Shown piece after piece: positions 1 through 8,453 of a stretch of 34,642 nucleotides of DNA. A program made the translations under genes and the position numbers. The stretch is taken from assembly GCA_002708445.1 (NCBI GenBank), contig PAOB01000025.1, positions 1 to 34,642 of the forward strand, given 5' to 3'. The first letter of the stretch is position 1. Each line of letters opens with the position of its first letter. The DNA is from Candidatus Arcticimaribacter sp. Its GTDB lineage: Bacteria > Bacteroidota > Bacteroidia > Flavobacteriales > Flavobacteriaceae. The notes beneath the pieces are model-generated. The model did no database searches and was not told where the DNA came from. It saw only the letters and a program-made list of their open reading frames with translations.

Positions 1-53
1 AAGCCCATCTGCGCAGATGGTACTGCCTATTGGTGGGAGAGTATGTCGTCGCC
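1..53 (+). rRNA. rrf: 5S rRNA, 3' end (partial)
   Basis: The window opens inside a 5S rRNA. The stretch holds the self-complementary CCATCTGCGCAGATGG hairpin followed by a GGTGGGAGAGTATG-type segment and the closing GTCGTCGCC, which resembles the 3' third of Bacteroidota 5S rRNA. The 5' part lies outside the window. A strong terminator follows within about ten bases, as expected for the last gene of an rRNA operon transcribed rightwards. The exact 3' end is uncertain by a few bases. Confidence 0.85.
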
Positions 54-60
54 TTCTTCT

Positions 61-93
61 AAGACCCGTAACACATGTTACGGGTCTTTTTTT
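61..93 (+). terminator. Rho-independent terminator of the rRNA operon
   Basis: A perfect 12-bp stem (AAGACCCGTAAC / GTTACGGGTCTT) closes an ACAT loop and runs into seven T residues. It lies directly after the 5S rRNA end and is the natural terminator of the rRNA operon. The A-rich left arm is weaker evidence for leftward termination, but it could also stop readthrough from the leftward gene that ends at 189. Confidence 0.9.
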
Positions 94-188
94 GCCTTAT
101 GTTTATCTGTTTTGTTTTGGTATTTTTTCTCTTTATCCCAAATTAACAATCTTATGAAGATCTTATGAAGACCTTGTTAAGTATATTT

Positions 189-1034
189 TTATAAATCCCT
201 CCAATCAACCAATTCAATTGCGTTTTTTTGAATGAGTGTTTTACATCGATTGCTTGTAAAAAAATTGTAATCTATTTCTCTCCACTCTGAGCCGAAATTG
301 GGATGATTCAGGGTAATGTATTTCATTTCATTATCATCAAAGGCTGGGTGAATTAGTAGTAAGTTGACACCCTCTTGTAGGTTTTGTAAGACATTTTCAT
401 AATAATCCCAAAGTTTTCCAGATTCAAACTCTTTGAAAGTTCCCATATGTACTTGTTCAATACTAAAATCTTCTTTAGTAATTATGTTTTTGGGATTGCA
501 CTCTGTATATTTAAACAAATTCTTACTAATCAAAACGGGCAGTTGATACTTGTTTTTTAGTTCTTTATATATTTTAAATATTACTGAAGTTGAGGCAACA
601 CTGTACATATGTGAATCTATGTGGGAAGGCTGAAGACCATACTGGATTGCTAAGTCAATTTGGGCTTTCAATTCTTTTTCGATTTCTGAGGGCAAAGCAT
701 GTTTTTTTAGTTGCTCTCTTTTCTTATAAAAATGACCATTTTCATCTACCAAGCTGGGCACCTTTGAAATAGGTAAAACTGGACCAAACCGATGCTTCTC
801 CCACTCACAAGTCAAGGTCAAATGAATTCCGTAATCATATTTTGGGTTATCTTTTGCAAAATCAGCAATTTCCTTAAAATGTGAACAAGGCACCATAATA
901 CTGTATGAATTTACATTCCCCTCTTTGAGGCAAGAGATTATTGCTTTGTTCTGAGAATGCGATAGTCCAGCGTCATCCGCATGGATCATGAGAAGTCTTT
1001 TGTTTGCTTTAGGGTACAATTTAGTTGAGTACAT
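189..1034 (-). CDS. ChbG/YdjC-family carbohydrate deacetylase
   Basis: This 281-residue protein belongs to the YdjC/ChbG (HpnK-like) polysaccharide deacetylase family, metal-dependent enzymes that remove acetyl groups from small N-acetylated sugars. Visible family motifs are HADDAG near residues 18-23 (metal and catalytic Asp), GIHLTLTCEW near 69-78, a PVLP loop near 85, HIDSHMY near 138-144 and LLLIHP near 227-232. No signal peptide is seen, so it is probably cytoplasmic. Length is normal for the family. It starts at ATG and stands alone, convergent with the rRNA operon; the DNA upstream of it contains only relics. The exact sugar substrate cannot be read from the sequence. Confidence 0.85.
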   Translation of the reverse strand: MYSTKLYPKANKRLLMIHADDAGLSHSQNKAIISCLKEGNVNSYSIMVPCSHFKEIADFAKDNPKYDYGIHLTLTCEWEKHRFGPVLPISKVPSLVDENGHFYKKREQLKKHALPSEIEKELKAQIDLAIQYGLQPSHIDSHMYSVASTSVIFKIYKELKNKYQLPVLISKNLFKYTECNPKNIITKEDFSIEQVHMGTFKEFESGKLWDYYENVLQNLQEGVNLLLIHPAFDDNEMKYITLNHPNFGSEWREIDYNFFTSNRCKTLIQKNAIELVDWRDL

Positions 1035-1946
1035 TTCAATTATTTTGATCTATTAAAACATGTTTTTAAGCCATTTACCATAACATCAAATATAGGTCAA
1101 TAAATGTCAAAGATAAAGATCCATTGAAATGATAATTCATATTGAGTTGTCCAAAACACCCTTTAAAACAATAGCTGTCATCAATTTTGATTATTCCTTG
1201 GCGGAGGGCAAAGGTTTACAGCAAATAGAGATTTAGATTATCTTTTAAGCCCTAATGGTTTAACGGTCATTTTATTCAAAGGTATGTTCTAATTTATTGG
1301 TGTTAACCACTCCAAAATTCCCCAACACCAGTTCGTTGGTGGTTTCGTTATTGATATTCCCACTGAGTTGAGTTGGAGGTGGTAGGAATAAGATTCCAGG
1401 ATTTCTACTCTCGTCATCATCAAACTTTTGGCGGTGGTAATAATCCATAACAGACTGAAAATCATTATTAATTGCAATTGTAAATTGAATTTCATAGGTT
1501 AAGATTTAAGATTTATGAGACATGTTTACTAATAATCATGCCAATAGATCAAACAGTTTTTTTTGGCTTTTTTGTAATTGGGGTACACATTTTTGTATTA
1601 CAACTTTCCCAGACTAGTTTGTATCTAAGTGGGTAGAGTAGTTGGCTGAGCTGTCCTTGGCAGACAGTTAACTGATTTAAAAAAAGATAACTTAATGTAA
1701 ACATCACTAAATACAATAGATGCTGTATTATTTTCCGAACTAATTTTATATTCAATTATGAGTTTTTGGTTGAGTTCAATTTTTCTGAATTTACAACTCC
1801 ATCCAAAATTGGAAGTTTGTTTTTTTACAATAATTGTTATGGGTAACAATAAAAAAAGGGCTAATTCTCATCATTGAATTTAATTGTGTAGAACTTCTGA
1901 TAAATTAAATTGTTGCACTATTTTTAATTAAATAATATTGACGATT
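1035..1946. other. Gene-poor stretch with coding relics
   Basis: About 0.9 kb between the deacetylase gene and the hemolysin III gene has no intact gene. It contains a DUF4249-like fragment on the minus strand (1272-1505, listed separately). Between about 1550 and 1850 two short overlapping minus-strand frames contain protein-like stretches but match no family I can name and lack plausible starts. The rest is AT-rich with no hairpin terminator or RNA gene that I recognise. I read the whole stretch as decayed coding DNA. Confidence 0.5.
1272..1505 (-). pseudogene. DUF4249-like C-terminal remnant
   Basis: Read on the minus strand, this frame is open for 77 codons and ends with TAA at 1274-1272. 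It is bounded upstream by an in-frame TAA at 1508-1506. The peptide contains a run of the type PPPTQLSGNIN, then NELVLGNFGV, which matches my memory of the C-terminal end of DUF4249 lipoproteins: a PP-x-Q-x-x-GNI stretch, then a D/N-E-x-VLGYF-like motif. Intact DUF4249 proteins are several hundred residues long and are usually encoded beside a TonB-dependent receptor. Neither the N-terminal part nor a receptor is present. A different minus-strand frame over the same bases (1289-1495) is a shadow. The family call is moderate; the fragmentary state is clear. Confidence 0.5.
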
Positions 1947-2576
1947 ATGTTAAAGTTTATCAAAACCGAAGAGCGGTTAAATGTTTTGACCCATGCAATA
2001 GGGGTATTAATCGGAATTGTGATTACCCCTTATTTTTTGTTTTTTCAAAAGAACCTTACTCTTCAGGTTTGGATTGGATTGGCGGTTTATTGTTTTTCAT
2101 TTACTTTTTTGTTTTTAGCTTCCACAATCTATCACACGGTTTCTGGGAGTTTAAAAGTAGTTTTGCGAAAAATTGATCATATCGCTATTTTATTTTTAAT
2201 TGCGGGTACCTACACCCCTGTAACTTTAACTGTCCTTTTTGAAAGCTCGGGCTTATGGATGTTAATTGCTGTTTGGAGCATTGCATTGATTGGTTTAATT
2301 TTTAAATTGTTTTACACCGGTCGCTACGAAATTCTTTCTTTGGTAATCTATTTAGGAATGGGATGGCTGGTTGTTTTTGATATCGAAACAATTTGGCAAT
2401 TATTTCCCTCTACTGCTTTGTTTTATCTAATCCTAGGGGGGTTGTTTTACACTGTTGGAGTTTATTTTTATCGCCTTAAAGGGTTAAAAGAAACACACGC
2501 AATATGGCATATTTTTGTATTGGGAGGGGCAATTTCACATGTGTTTATGATCCAAGAAATACTTTTATTAGGATAA
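1947..2576 (+). CDS. Hemolysin III / PAQR-family membrane protein
   Basis: This roughly 209-residue protein is a seven-helix membrane protein of the hemolysin III (YqfA/TrhA, PAQR-related) family. Family features seen are the N-terminal EERLNVLTHAIG with its conserved His, STIYHT near residue 70, the KIDHIAI...AGTYTP block near 82-100, and the C-terminal HAIWHIFVLGGAISH block carrying metal-site histidines. An in-frame TTG lies nine bases upstream, but I take the ATG at 1947 because MLKFIKTEERLN is the usual family N-terminus. The role in bacteria is thought to concern membrane energetics or lipid homeostasis; haemolytic activity should not be assumed. It is a single gene, convergent with the broken DUF2807 gene. 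Confidence 0.85.
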   Translation: MLKFIKTEERLNVLTHAIGVLIGIVITPYFLFFQKNLTLQVWIGLAVYCFSFTFLFLASTIYHTVSGSLKVVLRKIDHIAILFLIAGTYTPVTLTVLFESSGLWMLIAVWSIALIGLIFKLFYTGRYEILSLVIYLGMGWLVVFDIETIWQLFPSTALFYLILGGLFYTVGVYFYRLKGLKETHAIWHIFVLGGAISHVFMIQEILLLG

Positions 2577-2584
2577 TTCATTTT

Positions 2585-3347
2585 TTAATTTGTAAAATAA
2601 ACATCCCCTTTTCCTGTAATTCTTTTGTGTAAAGTAGGTAATCCTTTACAATAGACATTTGCATTTCCAACTATGTCAACATAAAGGCTATTGATCGCTG
2701 TTACCTCACAACTTCCCTTTTCTTCAATACTTATTTCTAAATCTTGAGCTATTATGGGGTATCCTATTACAGCCCCATTACCTTTTATATCAATCTTCAA
2801 AAAATTTACTTTAGGGATTCTCTTATTGCTTAGAATAGTTGCTTCCTCCTGCAAGCTTATTTGAAGCTGCTCAAGGTTTTTTAAGTTCATTAAGTTCAAT
2901 ATTTCTGGTACTGTTTATTTGGAGTTTTAGTTTTTGTTGATTTTCAAATTTATAAATTGTTGTATTCCCTTTTTAATTAATAGCCAACTTTTTTAGGCTA
3001 GGGGTAGTAATTGAAATTTTAAGAGGAATATCAGGGTTACAATAAGGAGATTTTAATTCTACAATCAATTTATTGTTTTCAACAGTAGAATAAATACTAT
3101 CGACAAGGGTAATGTTGCCTTCTAATTGAATTTTAGACTTACTACCTTGTTTGATTACAACATCACTTTCTACATAAATTTTGATTTGATCAAAATCATC
3201 AAGATCTATTTCTGAAATTTTAAAATTACCATAGGAAACAATACAATTAAAATCTTGTTCTTTCTCATAAGAATTAAGTAATATGTTTATGAAAATTACA
3301 CTCAATAAATAGATAACTTTTTTTTTGGGGTTAAATAATTTAGTCAC
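2585..3347 (-). pseudogene. DUF2807 (head GIN domain) surface protein, disrupted
   Basis: Two minus-strand segments (3347-2973 and about 2882-2585) together make one DUF2807 protein of about 250 residues, a predicted secreted beta-helix. The first part has a hydrophobic N-terminus, a DFDQIKIYVESDVVIKQG segment and NNKLIVEL, and ends in PSLKKLAIN followed by TAA (2975-2973). The same frame then continues as KGNTTIYKFENQQKLKL... until a run of six T (2877-2882, A on the coding strand). There the homologous frame shifts and continues with the typical glycine-containing strands to GKGDVYFTN. The expected lipobox cysteine is Tyr (codon TAT at 3269-3267) in NSYEKE. The start would be GTG at 3347. 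Nonsense codon, frameshift and lost lipid anchor together mark a pseudogene; the family call is solid. Confidence 0.8.
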
Positions 3348-3387
3348 AATAAGTACAGTTAAGTAGGTGTTTTTTGATTAAGTCAAT

Positions 3388-3421
3388 AAAAAACCCTGTA
3401 ATGGGGAATACAAGGTTTTTT
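3388..3421 (-). terminator. Hairpin, possible terminator downstream of the ZIP gene
   Basis: AAAAAACCCTGTA and TACAAGGTTTTTT pair with one mismatch around an 8-base loop, and T/A runs flank both sides. It lies about 180 bp beyond the stop of the leftward ZIP transporter gene and just before the start of the leftward DUF2807 relic. It would fit as a terminator for the former. The distance from the stop codon weakens the call. Confidence 0.45.
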
Positions 3422-3601
3422 AAAAACAAACAATTAAATCTAAGTTAAGTTCAAATATGAAATTTTTATGTTTTTGTGTTTTTTTTTATTATGATGTAAA
3501 GATGCTCAACTATCTGAAATGGTAAATCTAAGGCTGTTCTAAATGGCCATTAAAAATACGTAGATGGTAGTGTCGATGTAATATTTGGTAAAAAAGCGCT
3601 T

Positions 3602-4273
3602 TTACAAAATTGAAGCGAAAAAAATTCCCACTAAAATCGCAACAAATTTTTGGACATCAAACACATGACCTTCAGAGCTTTCAAATAAAATTGTTGTTGA
3701 TATGTGTAGTAAAATACCTACTACTATTGCATCAATAATAATTGTAATGGATTCAAAATTTAAAGCAGTATTGCGAACAAAATTACCCAAAGGTGTCATG
3801 AGAGCAAAAATAAAAAGTGCTCCAAATTTTTGTACTCTTGGAGTTTTCGCTTCCAAAAGCAGAAGCACTATTACCATTCCGATTGTGATTTTATGAACAA
3901 TAATCCCGATTAAAAGCTCGGGTTGGTTCGAAAGTGGCATCCCCTCGAGGAATGCATGAATGCTTAAACTAGCAATTAAAATCCAAGGCAATTTATTTTC
4001 GGCACTGTGATGGGTATGACCGTGTTCTGCTCCTTTGGAAAAAAATTCTAATAAGATTTGAAAAATAATTCCAAACATTATCCATATTCCAGGTTTAAAC
4101 GCATTGTCTTCAAAAATATGAGGGAGCATATCAAGAACTATTATGGAAAGAAGAAAAGATCCACTAAAGGCCAAAACTAGTTTCATTCCAAAAGGAACTT
4201 TTGGTCTAAAATAAAGGGCTACGCCTGCTCCTAAATAAACAGCAACAAAGGGTAATAATAATTCTAACGCCAT
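3602..4273 (-). CDS. ZIP-family metal transporter
   Basis: This 223-residue protein has seven to eight hydrophobic helices and is a ZIP-family divalent metal permease (zinc is the usual substrate), acting in the inner membrane. Evidence is the cytoplasmic His-rich loop EHGHTHHS near residues 83-90, the helix IV signature HAFLEGMPL near 106-114 and the helix V HKITIG near 127-132, which carry the metal-site His and Glu. Length is at the short end for ZIP proteins, as usual in Bacteroidota. It begins with ATG at 4273 and is divergent from the methyltransferase gene at 4345, so the 71-bp gap should hold both promoters. No metalloregulator gene is nearby. Confidence 0.88.
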   Translation of the reverse strand: MALELLLPFVAVYLGAGVALYFRPKVPFGMKLVLAFSGSFLLSIIVLDMLPHIFEDNAFKPGIWIMFGIIFQILLEFFSKGAEHGHTHHSAENKLPWILIASLSIHAFLEGMPLSNQPELLIGIIVHKITIGMVIVLLLLEAKTPRVQKFGALFIFALMTPLGNFVRNTALNFESITIIIDAIVVGILLHISTTILFESSEGHVFDVQKFVAILVGIFFASIL

Positions 4274-4324
4274 ATGGGATAAATGAAGGTTTTGATTCTC
4301 CTCGTTTATTGTGCAAAATTAAAC

Positions 4325-4332
4325 TATTTTTG
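4325..4332 (+). promoter_or_regulatory. Candidate flavobacterial -7 box (TATTTTTG)
   Basis: TATTTTTG matches the Bacteroidota -7 consensus TAnnTTTG and lies 12 bases before the ATG at 4345. A good -33 TTTG at 19-21 bases upstream is not seen. The box is useful mainly because it lies downstream of an in-frame TTG at 4309, which argues against that codon as the start of the methyltransferase. Confidence 0.3.
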
Positions 4333-4344
4333 ACGGGTATTAAA

Positions 4345-5520
4345 ATGGCTATGGAAGGTAATTTTAAAATGTTGGCTAAAACATTCTATGGAATGGAAGA
4401 CCTATTGGTCAAAGAGCTCAAAAACTTAGGTGCACAACAAATTGAAAAAGGCAACCGGGTGGTACATTTTGTTGGAGACAAGGGGTTTATGTACAAAGCA
4501 AACTTGAGTTTGCGTACAGCTTTAAAAATTTTAAAACCAATTCATTCTGCCCGGGTTACTAATGAACATGAACTCTACAATTTGGTTTATGATTTCCCTT
4601 GGCAAGATTATCTCAGTCCAGAACACTCTTTGGCTGTTGACAGTGTTGTTTTTGGTGATAATTTCACGCATTCATTGTATGTATCTCAAAAAACCAAAGA
4701 CGCCATCGTAGATCGTTTTCGTGCAGACACAGGAAATCGACCAAACGTAAATCTAGATCATCCAGATGTACGAATTAATGTTCATATTGATCTAGATCAG
4801 TGCACAATTTCTTTGGACAGCTCGGGGAATTCATTGCATCACAGGGGTTATCGAACGGCTACCAATATTGCTCCATTAAATGAAGTACTAGCTGCAGGGT
4901 TAGTTCTTCTTTCAGGTTGGGATCAAACCGTTGATTTTTTAGATCCCATGTGTGGAAGCGGAACAATTTTGATTGAAGCTGCAATGCTTGCTTGCAACAT
5001 TCCAGCCAATATCAACAGAAAAGAATTTGCCTTCGAGAAATGGAACGATTGGGATGAAGATTTATTTTTTAAAATTGAAGATGCCCAAATCAGTAAAATA
5101 AGAGGACTATCAGGAACTATTTCAGGTTTTGACAATGCACCATCTGCCATTGCAAAATCTCTTGAAAACATAAAAAACGCAAATCTAGAAGATTTTATCT
5201 CTGTCTCAAAAAACAACTTTTTGTATGCAGATAAAGAAGGAGATCGCCCATTACATATTCTTACTAACCCACCCTATGGTGAACGTTTAGAAGGAGATAT
5301 GAACCAATTTTACAGTGAAATTGGAGATACCTTAAAACAAAAGTATCCAGACACACAAGCTTGGATGATCAGCTCTAATATGGAAGCCATCAAAAGAGTA
5401 GGCTTACGTCCATCCAGAAAAATCAAACTTTTCAACGGTAAGTTAGAATCTAAATTATTGATGTATTCTATTTACAAAGGGACCAAAAAAATACACAAAC
5501 TCAATCGAGAAGAGTCATGA
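4345..5520 (+). CDS. THUMP-domain class I rRNA methyltransferase (RlmL-type N-terminal enzyme)
   Basis: The protein (391 residues from ATG 4345) has an N-terminal THUMP RNA-binding region (about residues 10-160) followed by a UPF0020/RlmL-type SAM-dependent methylase domain. Motif I is DPMCGSGTILIEAA and the catalytic motif IV is TNPPYGERL, as in N2-guanine methyltransferases. It therefore probably corresponds to the 23S rRNA m2G2445 enzyme and lacks the second RlmK-type half found in Enterobacteria. The frame is open to a TTG at 4309, but the family N-terminus (NFKMLAKTFYGMED) starts near the ATGs at 4345 and 4351. The stop overlaps the next gene by four bases (ATGA), indicating translational coupling. 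Confidence 0.85.
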   Translation: MAMEGNFKMLAKTFYGMEDLLVKELKNLGAQQIEKGNRVVHFVGDKGFMYKANLSLRTALKILKPIHSARVTNEHELYNLVYDFPWQDYLSPEHSLAVDSVVFGDNFTHSLYVSQKTKDAIVDRFRADTGNRPNVNLDHPDVRINVHIDLDQCTISLDSSGNSLHHRGYRTATNIAPLNEVLAAGLVLLSGWDQTVDFLDPMCGSGTILIEAAMLACNIPANINRKEFAFEKWNDWDEDLFFKIEDAQISKIRGLSGTISGFDNAPSAIAKSLENIKNANLEDFISVSKNNFLYADKEGDRPLHILTNPPYGERLEGDMNQFYSEIGDTLKQKYPDTQAWMISSNMEAIKRVGLRPSRKIKLFNGKLESKLLMYSIYKGTKKIHKLNREES

Positions 5521-5735
5521 ATAAAAAAACCAAAGCCTTGTTATTAAATCTGATTTGTTTTGGGGTTTTATTCCTAACAACAAAAACCATTATCGGAAGT
5601 TTTATTCCATTGTCTTACATCCCGCTCATTGCTTTTTCGGCCCTATTAGCCAGTATCTTTTCTCCTAAATTTTTAGTAGAAAAAGGAAAGCTATTAGTTA
5701 AGATTCCACTAATTAAGGAACCTTGGGAGCTTTAA
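5517..5735 (+). CDS. Small two-helix membrane protein
   Basis: A 72-residue protein with two hydrophobic segments (about residues 8-27 and 33-50), a basic N-terminus MNKKTK and a charged C-terminus. It overlaps the upstream methyltransferase stop by four bases (ATGA), so it is very probably translated. I recognise it only as a type of small conserved membrane protein found beside this methyltransferase in flavobacteria; no function is known to me. Its last 23 bases overlap the end of the convergent DUF6048 gene, so no terminator fits between them. Confidence 0.7.
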   Translation: MNKKTKALLLNLICFGVLFLTTKTIIGSFIPLSYIPLIAFSALLASIFSPKFLVEKGKLLVKIPLIKEPWEL

Positions 5736-6504
5736 CCTTTTTTTTAAAACGAAAGGGTAGGGAATAGGTTAAGGTGTAATTAAAGCTAGAACCAAAATTA
5801 TTCTCATCGGTTACCTTATTAAACCCAGGAACATAAAGGTTTCCAAAATTATCGGGTTGTTGATTTGAAAGAACTCGATGAACCCTTAAGCTGATTCCTA
5901 AAAAGAATTTGGAAGTGATTTCAACTTTGGTTCCAAAGACAATTTCCAGCCATCCAGTACTCAATGTTTCTCGCTCTCCATTTGCAAATCCACTTGCTGT
6001 GACAGGCGTATCCCAGTAGTGATGATTGATGTAAACCAAATAATTATTTAGGGTTTGAGAGTGAATACTTCGTCCAAAACGAAGCCCAAGAAAAATGTCA
6101 TTGTTCAGTCCCACCCAATTGTTGTACATATTGTAATCTATTCCCAACTTGATGTAACTGCCTGAAGTAGTAAAATTTAAATTTTCATATTCTATGGTTC
6201 GTTTTTCAGTACCAATTTCAGAAGCGATATGAAGTCGCTTCCCAACCTTTAAATCTCCAACAAATTCGAGTCCTTGAAATTCTTTATCGAACTGGCTACG
6301 GATGGGTTTGGACAAATCAATTCCAGCTCTTAAAGCTAAAGTTACGTTTTCTTTAACAGGCTTTTCCTCAGAGATCTCCTCCGTAATTTTTCCAGCAGCT
6401 TCTTCAGAAATTTCCTCAGTAGTTTTTTCGTTATCTTGAGCAACTGTAACCATACTCAAAAACAAACAACTAATGATAAATAGCCAAGTGTGTTTGTTGT
6501 TCAT
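5713..6504 (-). CDS. DUF6048-family outer membrane protein
   Basis: The protein has a cleavable signal peptide (MNNKHTWLFIISCLFLSMVTVAQ), an acidic repetitive linker with EEISEE repeats at about residues 28-45, and a C-terminal region of alternating amphipathic strands consistent with an 8-10 stranded beta-barrel. It matches the DUF6048 family as I know it. The frame opens at 6519, but the Met at 6504 gives the cleaner signal peptide; 6519 cannot be excluded. Its start lies inside the 3' end of the DUF6452 gene, so the two are translationally coupled downstream of rlmD. Function unknown; location is probably the outer membrane. Confidence 0.75.
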   Translation of the reverse strand: MNNKHTWLFIISCLFLSMVTVAQDNEKTTEEISEEAAGKITEEISEEKPVKENVTLALRAGIDLSKPIRSQFDKEFQGLEFVGDLKVGKRLHIASEIGTEKRTIEYENLNFTTSGSYIKLGIDYNMYNNWVGLNNDIFLGLRFGRSIHSQTLNNYLVYINHHYWDTPVTASGFANGERETLSTGWLEIVFGTKVEITSKFFLGISLRVHRVLSNQQPDNFGNLYVPGFNKVTDENNFGSSFNYTLTYSLPFRFKKKVKAPKVP

Positions 6505-6967
6505 TGGAAACAGTGTCAATTAATATTTCGAAAGAATCCATCCAGATGGGTGCCGCATTTGGATAGGAAACAGTGTTTTTATCTAAAATGAAATTTGCGC
6601 GATACCCACACGATCGATTTAGGTATTGGTCATAGCGTCTGTAATTAAATTGTAAGGTATCTCCAACGGTAAGCGATGCTGTACTTGTAGGAAGTAAAAA
6701 AGCATATTGTGTAAACGCATCTTGCGTCTTAAGAGGCAACACCAAAGAATCAGTAGTTAGGGTAATCAAAGGATTTTCTTTCCCGATCCCATAGATTTTG
6801 ATGTTATCAGCCGCTTTAGAAAGTGATCGATCGTCTTTGTTGAACAACTTAATAATAAGTCTTGGGGTGCTTGGAGTTTCTACCAGACAAACATCATCTT
6901 TTTCACAACCACCCAATATGGAGAACAGCAATGTAAAAAGAATAAAAGGAGCAGCTTGTTTTTTCAT
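6470..6967 (-). CDS. DUF6452-family lipoprotein
   Basis: A 165-residue predicted lipoprotein: the N-terminus MKKQAAPFILFTLLFSILGGC ends in a lipobox with Cys21, followed by EKDDVC and a beta-rich domain containing TPRLIIKLFNKDDRS, all typical of DUF6452. Its ATG shares one base with the stop of rlmD (TAATG), and its 3' end overlaps the start of the DUF6048 gene by at least 35 bases. The three genes form one tightly coupled leftward operon. The pairing with DUF6048 suggests the two envelope proteins act together at the outer membrane, which is inference. Confidence 0.78.
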   Translation of the reverse strand: MKKQAAPFILFTLLFSILGGCEKDDVCLVETPSTPRLIIKLFNKDDRSLSKAADNIKIYGIGKENPLITLTTDSLVLPLKTQDAFTQYAFLLPTSTASLTVGDTLQFNYRRYDQYLNRSCGYRANFILDKNTVSYPNAAPIWMDSFEILIDTVSNEQQTHLAIYH

Positions 6968-8373
6968 TATTTCTTTTCCAAAAGTACAACATTTTCTACA
7001 TGATGGGTTTGCGGAAACATATCGACAGCCTGAGAGGCAACCAAACTGTATTTGTCCTTCATCAGGGCTAAATCTCGGGCTTGTGTAGCACTGTTACAAC
7101 TTACATAAATAATGCGTTGTGGACTGAGTTCAAGCAATTGTTCAACCACATCTTTGTGCATCCCATCTCGAGGTGGATCTGTAATTACAATCGAAGCGGT
7201 TCCGTTTCTTTCAATAAAATCTTTAGTGAAAATAGTTCTCATGTTACCCGTCTCAAAAAATACATTTTCAATGCTGTTGTGAATAGCATTAGCTTTTGCA
7301 GCATCAATTGAATCATGAATAACATCAACACCAATCACTTTTTTGGCTTTTTGTGCAACAAACTGAGCGATAGTTCCAGTTCCAGTGTAAAAGTCATAAA
7401 CCAATTCATCCCCTTTTAAATTAGCAAATTCTCGAACAACCTTGTACAATTCATAAGCTTGTAAAGAATTGGTTTGATAAAAAGATTTTGCAGTGATTTT
7501 AAATTGCAAATCCTCCATTAATTCTGTGATAAAATTTAGCCCTTTGTAACAAATGATTTCTTGATCATAAAGGGTATCATTTGCTTTAGTGTTGATAACA
7601 TACTGTAAAGAAGTAATGGATGGGAATTCTTGAGCAACAGCATCCAACAAAGGAAACAAAAGTTGATCTTTTTTATGGAAAACTTGTAAAACAACCATCA
7701 CCTCTTGAGTAGAAGTTGTCCGGATCATGAGGCTTCGCAAAAAACCGGTCTGTTTTCTGGGATCAAAAAAGGCTAAATTATTTTTATGTGCATAGTCTCT
7801 TATGAAATTTCTAATATCGTTTGACGGATCAGCTTGAAGATGACAGTTAGTAACATCTACAATTTTATCCCACATACCGGGTTTGTGAAAGCCCAGTGCA
7901 TTTCTGTTAATTTCAACTCCAGATTCAATTTCCTCCTGAGTTAACCAACGTTGATTAGAAAACGAAAATTCCATCTTATTGCGATACCAATAGGGATTTT
8001 CGACCCCTAAAATTGGATTCAATTCGGGAAGTTCAACGCCCCCAATACGTTTAAGGTTTTCCGTAACTTCTTTTTGTTTAAAACGAAGCTGGGCGTCATA
8101 TCTCATGTGTTGCCATTTGCAACCACCACAAATCCCAAAATGATCACAAACAGGCTCGGTTCTATTATTCGAATAGGTATGAAATTTAACAATATTACCC
8201 TCGTAATATCCTTTCCTTTTTTTGTAGGTACTCACATCAATAACATCCCCAGGAACTCCACCATTCAAAAAAACAGTAGCCCCTTCATTGGTTTTAGCCA
8301 CAGCCTTTCCTTTAGATGCTGTGTCGATTATCTTAATCCCTTCGAACAATCGGTTTTTGTTGCGTCTTCCCAT
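6967..8373 (-). CDS. rlmD: 23S rRNA (uracil-C5)-methyltransferase RlmD/RumA
   Basis: This 468-residue enzyme is a RumA-type m5U methyltransferase, which modifies U1939 (E. coli numbering) of 23S rRNA. It has an N-terminal TRAM domain (about residues 8-65), four cysteines for a [4Fe-4S] cluster (C76, C82, C85, C176), the SFYQTN motif, SAM motif I in YDFYTGTGT, the DPPRDGMH motif and the nucleophile Cys in IIYVSCNSAT. The frame is open to 8424, but the ATG at 8373 (MGRRNKNRLFEG) matches the family start and removes a non-homologous extension. It heads the operon with DUF6452 and DUF6048. The presence of the Fe-S ligands and the RumA layout favour RlmD over RlmC or TrmA. Confidence 0.92.
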   Translation of the reverse strand: MGRRNKNRLFEGIKIIDTASKGKAVAKTNEGATVFLNGGVPGDVIDVSTYKKRKGYYEGNIVKFHTYSNNRTEPVCDHFGICGGCKWQHMRYDAQLRFKQKEVTENLKRIGGVELPELNPILGVENPYWYRNKMEFSFSNQRWLTQEEIESGVEINRNALGFHKPGMWDKIVDVTNCHLQADPSNDIRNFIRDYAHKNNLAFFDPRKQTGFLRSLMIRTTSTQEVMVVLQVFHKKDQLLFPLLDAVAQEFPSITSLQYVINTKANDTLYDQEIICYKGLNFITELMEDLQFKITAKSFYQTNSLQAYELYKVVREFANLKGDELVYDFYTGTGTIAQFVAQKAKKVIGVDVIHDSIDAAKANAIHNSIENVFFETGNMRTIFTKDFIERNGTASIVITDPPRDGMHKDVVEQLLELSPQRIIYVSCNSATQARDLALMKDKYSLVASQAVDMFPQTHHVENVVLLEKK

Positions 8374-8453
8374 GAGGCAAAAATACATTTTAAAAGCAAA
8401 TTTGACCTCAGAATTATTCAACAAGATTTAATTTATTTTTGTAAGATTAATTG

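Noticed and set aside
590-772. Plus-strand 60-codon frame inside the deacetylase gene
   Set aside because: Antisense shadow of a clear gene; no motif.
1129-1236. Plus-strand 35-codon frame beginning MIIHIELSKTP
   Set aside because: Too short, no family match, lies in decayed DNA, and no promoter is visible.
1549-1849. Two overlapping minus-strand open frames of about 70 codons
   Set aside because: They overlap in different frames, have no recognisable family and no plausible continuation; kept only as part of the relic stretch.
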